Below are positions 21,931-31,490 of a stretch of DNA of 64,000 bases, piece after piece. The DNA comes from Tipula vernalis (Eukaryota; Arthropoda; Insecta; Diptera; Tipulidae): assembly GCA_958295665.1 (NCBI GenBank), contig OY282558.1:63228789-63292788 (forward strand), written 5' to 3'. Position numbers and translations under genes: made by a program. The notes beneath the pieces were generated by a model. The model searched no databases. It worked only from the letters and a program-made list of their open reading frames with translations, and was not told where the DNA came from. The first letter of the stretch is position 1, and the number at the start of each line of letters is the position of its first letter.

Positions 21931-22197
21931 CATAAAAAAATATTTTATTTTCAATTTTTATTTAGTTACTTTAATTTTTATTGTTACACGTTTGGATTTA
22001 AAATTACAACTGACTAATATTATCTGTTTTTACTTAATTCTAAATAATGAATCTTATCTATTAAAGTTGGAATTGGTTTATTCAGCTATTTTGCCGGTTC
22101 ATGTTTCGCACATGTCTACATCGCTTATCTCTTATGTTGCATTTATAAAGTGTGGGAAATGCAACTAAGCGCTTTTGATGTTTATGTGGATATAACT
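21927..22197 (-). repeat. Errantivirus 5' LTR (3'-truncated)
   Basis: 271 bases matching 14361-14634, with small indels. It lacks the final 24 bases of the LTR, because the internal deletion that joins it to RT starts inside the LTR. ATGTTCG occurs at the breakpoint on both sides of the comparison. Confidence 0.8.
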
Positions 22198-22201
22198 ATA
22201 T

Positions 22202-22320
22202 AAATTCAGGTATTTCATGTTGAATGATTATTAGCAAGTTCAACGCGATAGAGTGAAGATTTAATAGTGCGATTTAAAAGTGTATTAAGTGAATTTGGAT
22301 GATTTTGTCTCAAACTAGCT
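22202..22320. repeat. LTR-like repeat of outer element, second copy, right part
   Basis: Continues the repeat interrupted at 14336. It contains CGCGAT and AATAGTGCGAT (22263-22273), as at 12536, followed by the AAGTGT...GATTTTG stretch shared with 12551-12598. Together with 14249-14336 it makes a full copy of the 12452 repeat. Confidence 0.45.
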
Positions 22321-22330
22321 CTAGAATTTG

Positions 22331-22698
22331 GCATGATACGTTAAATTTTTTAGTTTTCATAGAATCATAGAAAACGGTTCTGATATAGCTTCGAATATTA
22401 TGTGCATTTTCCTTAATGTTACTGTGTCAAATTATCGAATATTTTTTATCATCCAGAAAAGGAAATGTTCACATTCGATAGTTTGAGATGGTAACGACAT
22501 TAGTACAATTTTCAAACCACCATTTTTAAATATCATATTCATCATAAAGGTTTTATTATTTAGGTGCTGGTTTATTAGAAATTATTCAACATTTATCTCT
22601 GTATGTGTATTATTCACTACACAACACAAATTATTACTTAAATTGGTCATATGATTCTGTTGTACGGTTATTCCATGTTACCTAATGAATTGGTAACA
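22331..22698 (-). repeat. Putative 3' LTR of BEL copy 2
   Basis: The minus strand opens TGTTACC and within 23 bases returns GGTAACA, a palindrome (22676-22698), just after the env stop and a purine-rich tract. The lower limit is uncertain and set by the start of outer-element sequence. The matching 5' LTR is not in the window. Confidence 0.4.
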
Positions 22699-23084
22699 TA
22701 TTCCCCGGGTCCACTTGCGGATTATGAGATCAACTGCTATGGCTTATTTAGTGGGGCTGGAGGTTCAGCTGCAGCTGTACGTTGTTTGATCTTTCTGCAC
22801 ATGCACCACGTAACTGTAATCAAAACTGCTGGAATGACTAAATAGATTGACCGGTGTGAAGTTTTTGGACACTTTTGGGACAAAAATTTAAGCGAGTGTA
22901 CTATGAAGATTTTGGGCAAAATTAAGATTTTAGAAAAAATAAGTTGTTGGACATATATTTATGCGGGTGTACATCCTTTAACAGTGTATTTCACAAAAAT
23001 AACGTTATTCAAATAAAATAGGCCTCAAATAAATTCTAACATTCATTTCTAATTTTCTTTTCAACAAATCAACGAATTACACAA

Positions 23085-23690
23085 CAAATCGACAAATTTC
23101 ATTTGGAACAAGGACGTTGTTCTCTAATATACCAAATAGCACGAATCTCAGAAATCGGCTCATATAGTGACTATATAGGTTATCAAGGGCATACATTGCG
23201 GAATTGAAATCACTTAGTGCCATTTCGATATGAGCCGTAGGGCTCTTGCAAAAAAATTAAGAAAATCAACGAATTTCGTTTGGAACAAGGACGTTGTTCT
23301 CTATTACACCAAATAGCACGAATCTCATAGATTGGCTCATATAGTGACTGACTATATAGGTTGTAACGGGCATACATTGCGGAATTAAAATCACTCAGTT
23401 CCATTTTGATATGAGCCGTAGGGCTCTTTCAAAAAAATTTTGAATGTTAATAAATCGACGAATTTGGTTTGGAATAAGGACGTTGTTCTCTATTATACCA
23501 AATAGCATAAATCTCAGAGATTGGCTCATATAGTGACTATATAGGTTGTAAAGGGCATACATTGCGGAATTGAAATTATTTAGTGCCATTTTGATATGAG
23601 CCGTAGCGCTCTTGCAAAAATATTTTGAAATTAATAAATCGACGAATTTCATTTGGAATAAGGACGTTGTTCTCTATTATACCAAATAAT
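23085..23690 (-). repeat. Foldback left arm, ~183-bp tandem subrepeats
   Basis: Units recur at spacings of 178, 189 and 183 bases, judged from GGACGTTGTTCTCT (about 23111, 23289, 23478, 23661). Each has the palindrome TATAGTGACTATA. Open frames in these units repeat with the units and are not genes. Confidence 0.9.
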
Positions 23691-23759
23691 TATACCAAAT
23701 CGAATACCAAATTTTTCGACTTAAGTTCGTAGATTCGTTAATTTTCATTTTTTTTGCAG

Positions 23760-24600
23760 GATTCGTGCTATTTGGTATAATAGAGAACAACGTCCTTATT
23801 CCAAACGAACTTCGTCGATTTATTAACAACTTTCAAAATTTTTTTGCAAAAGCCCTACGGCTCATATCGAAATGGCACTAAGTTATTTCAATTCCGCAAT
23901 GTATGCCCTTTACAACCTATATAGTCACTATATGAGCCAATTTCTGAGATTTACGCTATTTGGTATAATAGAGAACAACGTCCTTATTCCAAACAACCTT
24001 CGTTGATTTATTAACAACTTTCAAAATTTTTTTGCAAGAGCCCTACGGCTCATATCAAAATGGCACTGTGTGATTTCAATTCCGCAATGTATGCCCTTTA
24101 CAACCTATACAGTCACTATATGATCCAATCTCTGAGATTTATGCTATTTGGTATAATAGAGAACAACGTTCTTATTCCAAACCAAATTCATCGATTTATT
24201 AACAATTTTCAAAATTTTTTTGCAAGAACCCTACGGCTCCTTTCAAAATGGCACTGAGTGATCTAAATTCCGCAATGTATGCCCTTTACAACCTATATAG
24301 TCACTATATGAGCCAATCTCTGAGATTTACGCTATTTGGTATAATAGAGAACAACGTCCTTATTCCAAACGAACTTCGTTGATTTATTAACAACTTTCAA
24401 AATTATTTTGCAAGAGCCCTACGGCTCATATCAAAATGGCACTGAGTGATTTCAATTCCGCAATGTATGCCCTTTACATCCTATATAGTCACTATGTGAG
24501 CTAATCTCTGAGATTTATGCTATTTGGTATAATAGAGAATAACGTCCTTATTCCAAACGAAATTCGTTAATTTTCTAAATTTTTTTGCAAAAGCCCTACA
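23760..24600 (+). repeat. Foldback right arm, ~183-bp tandem subrepeats
   Basis: Same unit as the left arm in the opposite direction, about five copies. AGAGAACAACGT (also as AGAGAATAACGT) recurs every ~185 bases from about 23783 to 24535. The right arm has one unit more than the left. Confidence 0.9.
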
Positions 24601-26298
24601 ACTCATATCAAAATATCAAAGTGGTGCTGAACTGATTTGTTGAAAAGCACTTTGGAAATGAATGTTAGAAATTATTTGAGGCTCGTTTTATTTGAATAAC
24701 TTTATTTTTGTTAAATACATTGTTAAAAGATGTATGTACACTCGCATAAACATCTGTCCAAAAACTATTTTTTTATTTTGTCCAAAAAATTCACAATGTA
24801 TACTCGCATACATTTTTGTCTAAAAAAGTGTCCAAAAACTTCACACCGGTAATAGATTGCCAGGTAGTGCTGATAATCGTGTATGCTTAAATCGATTGCT
24901 GCTGATTTTAAATGTTTCATATGGTCTTGGAGGGAAGCCTGTTGAGCTTGTTTTTACGAATATCGGGTAGTGTCTATGTACTTTATCACTTAAATTAAAT
25001 TGCGGCATAAAGGAAAGAACAAATCTACTGCTAAATGTCCTATATCCTGCCACTGTATACGTATCTTCTTTTAAAACACAGTTTGGATCAAGTTCTAAAA
25101 TCCCTTCTCCTTCAATGAACTCAGTGGTGGTTTCGATAACTCCATTGCTGTTATCTTCGCATATTAAGTTACCGAGGGTTTTTGATTTCATCGCAAATAT
25201 CCACGCATTGTATGTCCATCTTGTGAATCTGACAGCTCTTCGGAATGTCACCATTTTGTTTGAGTAGTTCTATTTCACAGCTAGTTGTAGTGAACTCATC
25301 AGCAGTTAGGGCTATGTATGGTTTTGTTGTAGTCCGATAATCAAGTAGTTAGAAGATGGCATGATGTAGACATCGATTATCTTATATATAGCTGCAATGT
25401 CTAAGTTACGGCACGGAACATCCTGATTGGGTTTTAGATTATATATGATTTGTTTAATCTGTTCCTGAAGTTGGTGTGGTGTCAAAATTAGAGGATCGAG
25501 TTTGCCTTGATGAACTTCGGTGATGGTGTCAATTATCGTGGATTATCATTTCCATCATAGCATGAAGGGCCAGGTCGGTGAATTCCTCATGGAACATAAT
25601 GCTGGTTACTATGTCGTAGCTGTGCTTAATCACATTGATCGTTGATTCTAATATCAAGATTTGCTGTTGTAATAGCTTCTAGTGGTGTTGTTGGTTTGAA
25701 TTTAATTTTTCTATGTTATCCTTGTAAGCATTGCCAGCACGTTGGTCGAGCACACCAAACAACTCATTGGCAATTGCACCAACAAAGTCAAAAGGTGATT
25801 TTCCTTGGCAGATGATCTTGTTCCCACTTAGGGCGTTTAGTATTTCATTTTTATCCCTTAACTCAGCCTAGAAAATTCTTATTTGCGAAATAATTGCTGC
25901 GCAATATTTGAATGTGTCCGCGTGGACTGCTGGTATTAGTGTTGCATTAGCGCATAATTCGTCTAGCTGACGAGCGCCTCTTTCGAGGTGGTTTAGCTCT
26001 GCCCAATAGGATGTGAGATTGTAGTAGCATATAATCCTCCATTCCCCATTAATCAGATTCCCTTGACCAATTTTATCAAAATAAATACCAGGATGGGAAG
26101 TGAACCGTGTTATGTTGATTTTCGCTGTTGTTGGTGCGGTTGTATGCCCCATCATGCAGATTATTGCGAGCGAGCACAGTAACACATGTTAATTTGCTGT
26201 TTGCTTTCGTCGTTCGTCCGTGTTGTATCGATTGTCTTTGTTTCGAAGTGTTTACTTCACAACCGTCTGCAGCCGGTGATGCCTGCCTAAATTCCGTG

Positions 26299-27940
26299 TT
26301 AGGTTTTGGCAGGTCCATTTCTTCCGTTTCGTCGTTCGATTGGTCTTTTAAATAATTCTCCTTTGCTGCTTTTTATGGTTACGACTCTAACTAAGCCATT
26401 GTTTCCACTATGGATCTCTTGAACTCTTCCTAAAGGCCATTTTCCTAGAGGTAGGTTATCATCCTTAACGTGGACCAGTTCCCCTTTTGATATAATATCT
26501 TGTTTTTTGGTCCATCTGCTTCGTTTTTGTAGCAGTAACATATATTCGGTTACCCAAATTTTTCAATACTCTTCTTCCAATACGAGTTATTTTTTGCAGG
26601 AGCTTCCAACGAGTTAAATGGTAGATATTTTCGTTCAGAATGCTTGGCTCGGGCATCGTTCTCGTAGGTTCGCCTATGAGAAAATGACCTGGTGTTAATG
26701 TCATGAAATCGTTAGGGTCAGATGTCATCGGAAATAGTGGTCGAGAATTCAAGCATGCTTCTATTTGGCAAACTATCGTAGTCATTTCTTCAAATGTTAA
26801 ATGTTTTTGTCTATGCAATTGATGTTTGATAGATTTAACAGCTGATTCCCAAAGTCCGCCCACATGTGATGCTCCTGGTGGTATATTGAGTACCCTCTTA
26901 TAAAAGCTCTTCTGACCATTTTCTCGATTGCATGTGTGAGTTCGTTCTGCATGAGTTTTGAATTTCCTATGAAATTGGAACCGCAGTTACTGTAAAGGTC
27001 CGAGCAAAACCCTCGGCGTGCTGTGAAACGTTTAAATGTTGCTATGAAACCTCCTGATGACAAATCGCTTACTACTTCTATGTGAATAGCTTTTACTGCG
27101 AAGCAAATGAATACTGCTAGGTAACCTTTATTGCTTTTGCGACCTCGACCTGGTAAACACCGTAGTTGGAAAGGTCCAGCATAATCTACTCCAGTATGAG
27201 TAAAAGGCCTAGTCGGAGTTACTCTCGATATTGGAAGATCTCCCATCATTTGATTTAAGGTTTGCGCGCGTTGTTTGTGGCAGATTATGTATTTATTGAT
27301 GTAAGTTTTTACTGCTAATGGGCCTTTAATAATCCAGTACCTTTGCCGAATAAAAGCCAGTGTAAGCGTCTTTCCTCCGTGTAAGGTCATCTTATGTGCA
27401 TAATCTATTACGAGCTAAGTTAAGTGACTCTTATAAGGCAGTATTATTGGATGTTGATAATTGAAAGCAATCCTGGCGTTAGACAGTCTGCCGCCTACTC
27501 GAAGTAACCCATTCTCATCTATTTTGGATCAAGTGATCGAAGTTGAGATTCCATTTGAGGTTCTAATTGGTTCTTTTCTATTTTGAATGCTAACTGTTGC
27601 GTTAGTTTCATTGCTAATATTTGGCTATCATTAAGTTCCTTAGTTGTCAGGTATCTCGGTAAAGAGGTAGTTGTTCTTTTTGCAAATCTAAGGACATAAG
27701 CGATGATCCCTACTGCCTTATTGAGTGATGAACAGCGCTCTATAGCATATAATATACCATTTTCTTCGTTGATCGTGGCAATTAGTGTAGATATTTTAAT
27801 TTTTTCGTTGTGGCGAGGTGACCTATGGATGCTTAAGCCAGATTGGGCCACTCTACCACAATTGGTGGTTTAGTAACTTTGAAGCATTTAGGCCTCTTGA
27901 TGCGCAATCTGCCGGGTTGTCCTCTGATTTTACAAAAATT
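26299..27940 (-). pseudogene. pol: BEL/Pao pol: end of RNase H region and integrase
   Basis: About 27935-27840 has [13 protein letters not shown] and LWWSGPIWL, the end of the RNase H region. 27851-27519 is the linker. 27390-26797 is integrase with its zinc-binding N-terminus and the core: first Asp in GVDYAGPF, and the second catalytic position reading LYSNCGSNF, where an Asp is expected before the Cys and an Asn is found. The Glu is in GGLWESAVKS (26863 onward, after a frame change). 26541-26299 is the C-terminal domain (WPLGRVQEIH, RVVTIKSSKG). Frame breaks near 27410, 26850 and 26500. Order and motifs are BEL-specific. Confidence 0.85.
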
Positions 27941-28039
27941 GGTGCCATCACCGATGTATGGATATCTATTTCTGGTTGTTCTGATTCCTCTACTGGTATG
28001 CTTGCACATGTATCGAGTCTTCGTCGCACTCAACGTTCG

Positions 28040-29780
28040 TTTTCTGGTGTACATCAATGTAATCAAGGGTATACGGTTCATTTCTTGAAGATGTTGCACG
28101 TTTGCATACCCGTACGAGCTCCTCGATGGTATCACATTCATCATGGTTTCATATTACGCCAACTCTACCATTTTCCGCAGCTCCAGCTCCTCTAGCTCCA
28201 CATGAGTGTGAGTCTGTGAAGTAGTATTTGTCATCATAGTGCATGACGCCTAATGAGAGCGACCGGGATATCAGTATATCCGCACTATGACTTTCGAACA
28301 ATGCTTCAAGGCTCTGTCTCAGTGTCTTTGCAAGATCTCCCTGATTTATGTTGTCTTGTAAGCTTCCAAAGAATGGTGAGTCATCTGCATAGCTGATACT
28401 AAAGTTATTGTTCTACAAGAGGAAGTCTCGTTTGATCACATTGAAGTGGTGAACTTCTAAGAAACCACTACCGTCAATTCTTAGTGCTCTTGGGCGTTCT
28501 TCGGTGTATATTCTAATTGTCTCATAAATACCATCACCCTCTACCATATTTCGGTCCAATGTCAAAGTATTCCATTGGCTTGGTAGAAAAATCGCAGCTC
28601 TCACAATATTGGCAAGAACCATAGCGGCACATTGCACTCCTGCATGGCCAGATGTGAATACAGAATCATTTTCTTGATGCCATGAAGCACGTACAATTCG
28701 TGATACTTTGCTAATGGAGATATAAGCATTACTTTCTTGGACATCTTCATTTACAGAAGCTGCTACTGCAACACGAACCAAATCTCGTTCATTGATGTGA
28801 ACGTTATTATCAGTAGCCACATCACTGTAAAGTGGATTGTTCTGTTTCAGTCATTCTAGAGCTTCGTAGACTCGTGATCGAGATATTGGGAACTCTATTG
28901 TTTTGTTAAGATCCTCTAATCGCTCCACCATGAATACAATACCAGAGTTATTTGTTGATCTTGGCAGCATATTCGGTAGCTTCTCAATGACTTCAAATAT
29001 GTCTTGTCCGAAGAGTACAGCTTGTCCACGACATTCAAGTTGACCGAAATCTCTAGTTTGTTTTACTATCTTAATGAATGGTATTACTCTTGACAGCAAC
29101 CGTTGCTCAGATTTTGTGAGTCGTTGAATCACATCTGGTGTAGCACCTGGGTCAAGACTATTCCAGTATGCTTTCGATGGATGAGTGACTTTGTTGCTGG
29201 TCAAATGAGTCTTACATGTGTGACAAACGCGAAGGGTTGTAGATCTCACAAGTTTGAGTGGAAGGTAATTAGCAGCTTGGATACTTGGGCAACACGATGT
29301 GATCTGATTTGGATAGCATCTTTTCGTGCAGACTTCACAAGTCTCAGTGTCCGATCGTAACCGTTCTCGTATTTGAGACATGTTTTGTCTATTTCCAGCT
29401 ATACGTGCTCGCTGCTGTTCAATTGTTTCTACGGCTCTCGCGTGTGTGTGCCGTTCACGATCAGTCTGCAATCTTATTTGATGCTCTTTAGGTGTTTCTG
29501 AAGCTTTTAATTGTGACATATGGAGGCGAACGCTTTCCAATCGATTTTGCCTTTCTTCGGCTGTTTCTGCTGCTCTAGCTTGATAGATATGCTTGCGTTG
29601 TGTTGCAGTTTCCGTCTTCTTTGATTTTGAGGGTTTTTGGGGTTTTGGAGGATACATTTTTTGGTCCCACGGGCCATAAACGGTCCAGGGTGTGCCAGGT
29701 GCCCTGAGGTTGTTCGCTAGCGGCATGACATCCTTTACATCCACCTTCATACCATTCAGCCCTCGCCATGTAACTCAACG
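28040..29780 (-). pseudogene. Helitron-type gene relic: DUF6570-like plus peptidase-C76-like domain
   Basis: One minus frame from 29750 to about 28050, broken by two in-frame stops (TGA at 28851-28853 and TAG at 28413-28415). N-terminal: three ~23-residue repeats rich in Arg/Glu/Gln (AAETAEERQNRLE, SETPKEHQIRLQ, VETIEQQRARIA), like the STPRR repeats of Helitron proteins. A Cys cluster (CEVCTKRC, CC) and a DUF6570-like region (VCHTCKTHL...RVIPFIKIV) follow. Then HAGVQCAAMVLANIV and further on FTDSHSCG, which fit the catalytic Cys and the Asp/His of a C76-type (herpesvirus-tegument-like) deubiquitinase. Rep and helicase parts are absent; the frame runs into BEL pol at about 28040. Assignment is from memory of such arthropod proteins. 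Confidence 0.6.
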
Positions 29781-29894
29781 TATATTGGCTTAGATGGCTG
29801 TACGTTAGCGTATAGCATGTTTATGACCACCCCCATGCCATTCAGTTCTCAGCACGTACTCACTATTAACTTGGGTGGTAGAGATTACAACAGA

Positions 29895-29980
29895 AATATG
29901 AGATCAACAGGATTCGAACCTTAGCCCGATGATTCTTAGTAAGTTCTGATCTTACAAAAAAGCCATCAAACCAAGAGTCT
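29895..29980 (-). other. tRNA-like relic
   Basis: The minus strand has GGTTCGAATCC (29910-29920), a good B box. Upstream is a perfect 5-bp stem with a 7-base loop (GTAAG-ATCAGAA-CTTAC, 29939-29955) with T in position 33 and CAG in the anticodon place, and an A-box-like TGGTTTGATGGC. T-stem and acceptor pairing fail, so this is at most a degenerate leucine-tRNA-like or tRNA-derived SINE remnant. Confidence 0.3.
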
Positions 29981-29984
29981 ATCC

Positions 29985-31106
29985 ATTTTGAACCAAATCA
30001 GCTGCTGTAGCTCTAAATTCCAACTGACTAAAATTCGTTCACATTTTCTCGGCTCCTGGTCCCAATTTGGTTCTAATGGTATCAGAAGTTTTACTCTTAA
30101 TTTTCAAAGTTTCCCTGCTGCAGTTATTCATACATTCCGAAGGCATTTGACTACGAGAAGCCATATCTGATGCATTTTGTAAAGTTTTAACCAAATACTC
30201 ACCGCAAATCACACCTCATTCCCTCATGTATTTCGTTGCTTTTTGTATCTTTAATATTTTTGCAATATTCTGTTAGTTTGCAATCAGTGCTTGGTACATT
30301 ATAATAAAATTCTAATAAATCGTTTTTCTTTTTTTTTAATTTCAGATAAATTCAGAACCAAAGAATTTATTTACGATTATCATACATATGTATACAACAT
30401 ACATACATCTATACGTAACTGGTAAAAAATATCACAAACGAAATTGGGTCCATTTACAAATTTAATACACCCAAATTCTTTTATTGCAGAACACATTAAG
30501 AATCACATGGAACTAATAAGCTTAAAACTATTTTTTTAACATTATCTGAATCTTTTTATTATTATCGTGAACAATTCTTTTCTATTAAATATTAACTAAA
30601 TGTAAATAAACAACAATAACCTAAATTTATTCAATTAAATAAATATTTTTGATGTACATACTCGTAATTGTCTTTTATTTTAACAGATTCTTAAATGCCA
30701 TAATTAATTGTCACCATTCCGAACTTTTTTCTAATACGGTCAATCGGCGACGACAATAACCGCGTTGCCTGGTATGCTATACACGTATTTGGTGAAGTCA
30801 TTAATGAGTTTAAAAAAAAATCTCACACTATGAATAGCGTGCACACCGACAGTTTACCCAAAATGTATTTGAAAGCGGAAAAAAGTGTGCACAATTTGGA
30901 AATATTGGAATTACAATTTTTACATAACCAACTAATTGCTCTTTTTCATTTTTATTACCGCAAATCACGACAAGTTTGGATGATTGGCTTCAAGCTAATT
31001 TCGTTTTGAGTTTCAACGTCATTGTTTTGAAAATGTTTAGCAACGAAGAAACAAGACCAAATAATTCAATCAAAATTGTTTCTTTATTGTAAAAGGATGT
31101 TGCGCT
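29985..31106. other. AT-rich DNA between Helitron relic and satellite
   Basis: A 60-codon open frame (29988-30170 plus) and its complement show no recognisable domain. 30300-30700 is very AT-rich with CATACATATGTATAC-type runs. No gene, RNA or element boundary can be supported. Confidence 0.4.
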
Positions 31107-31490
31107 CCCACAAATTCGAATTTATTCGAAACTTGAGCTCCGATTGCGAGCACTTGGTGTAGGGTTTCAGTTTATAGACTTATAGCTCAGAATCATTTTT
31201 AGTAACACAGTAGATTTTCAATAAAATTGAATTTTCTCGAAAATCCGTAGAAATAACCTAGACATCTAAAATTTAGTTGGCACAAGGAATCCAGGATCTA
31301 AAACCTATCGTTAGAGATCTTAACCGTCGCAATCGAAGCACAATTGCAGTTTTTGGATTTTTAGCTCAGAATAATTTGTGGGCTATAGCACAGTCCCAAA
31401 ACCTATCATTTGAGGTATCTAGAACCGCAATCTGAGCACAATTGCAGATTTTGGATTTTTACAGCTCTGAATCGGCTGAGCTATAGTAAG
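31107..31490 (+). repeat. Diverged edge monomers of the satellite
   Basis: Two or three strongly mutated units. For example TCGAAGCACAATTGCAG and TTTTTGGATTTTTAGCTCAG at about 31340-31370 correspond to the core monomer but with many differences. Divergence falls toward 31490, where the homogeneous array starts. Confidence 0.75.

Larger units (their letters stand above)
14337..22197 (-). mobile_element. Gypsy-type errantivirus (endogenous insect retrovirus), internally deleted
   Basis: Minus-strand element bounded by LTRs at 14337-14634 (3') and 21927-22197 (5'). LTRs begin AGTTAT and end ATAATT in the element's sense, with ATAT on both outer sides (14333-14336, 22198-22201) as a 4-bp target duplication. 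A purine-rich tract precedes the 3' LTR. Interior order is part of RT, RNase H, integrase, env. Primer site, gag, protease and the RT N-terminus with its active site are deleted: the 5' LTR joins RT directly at about 21927. Env is split by a LINE (16064-19340). Stops and frameshifts add to this, so the copy is defective. The gypsy/17.6-like group is inferred from the pol and env fragments and the 4-bp duplication. Confidence 0.85.
22850..24850. mobile_element. Foldback (FB/MULE-type) element with 9-bp target duplication
   Basis: 2001 bases almost wholly made of two inverted arms. The ends are ACCGGTGTGAAGTTTTTGG on the left and its reverse complement on the right. AATAGATTG flanks both sides (22841-22849 and 24851-24859), a perfect 9-bp duplication. 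Each arm has an outer unique part of about 200 bases, then tandem ~183-bp units (about four on the left, 23085-23690; about five inverted on the right, 23760-24600). A loop of about 70 bases lies between. No transposase is encoded, so it depends on one elsewhere. Long repeat-built arms and 9-bp duplications are the known marks of Foldback elements in the MULE superfamily. It sits inside BEL env. Confidence 0.9.
22737..26185 (-). pseudogene. env: BEL/Pao env, interrupted by Foldback element
   Basis: Envelope-type fusion glycoprotein. The N-terminus (26185-25868) has a signal peptide and an extracellular start. About 25860-25560 holds a FDFVGAIANELFGVLD stretch and following helical heptads, as in errantiviral and baculovirus F-like envelopes. 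25254-24851 is the ectodomain C-part with cysteines. 22840-22737 holds a transmembrane helix and short basic tail. The 2001-bp Foldback plus its duplicated 9 bp separates the last two parts. The membrane segment is one base out of phase with the ectodomain frame, probably at a short A run near 24880. Other frame breaks lie at 25260-25560. Defective. Confidence 0.7.
22331..27940 (-). mobile_element. BEL/Pao retrotransposon with env, copy 2, truncated
   Basis: A minus-strand element. Pol is visible from the RNase H end (27940) through integrase (27390-26299), then env (26185-22737), then a 3' LTR that begins about 22698 (TGTTACC, preceded by a G-rich tract ending near 22699). Gag, protease and RT are missing: at about 27940-28040 the element abuts a Helitron-type relic. 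Env is interrupted by a Foldback element (22850-24850). Frameshifts and stops throughout make it defective. Confidence 0.8.

Noticed and set aside
22651..22845. A 64-codon plus-strand frame with two cysteines
   Set aside because: It is antisense to the membrane-spanning end of BEL env, which explains the composition.
23395..24257. Open frames of 60-85 codons with recurring peptides on both strands
   Set aside because: They are copies of the Foldback subrepeat read in its open frame, on both arms, and no conserved domain is present.
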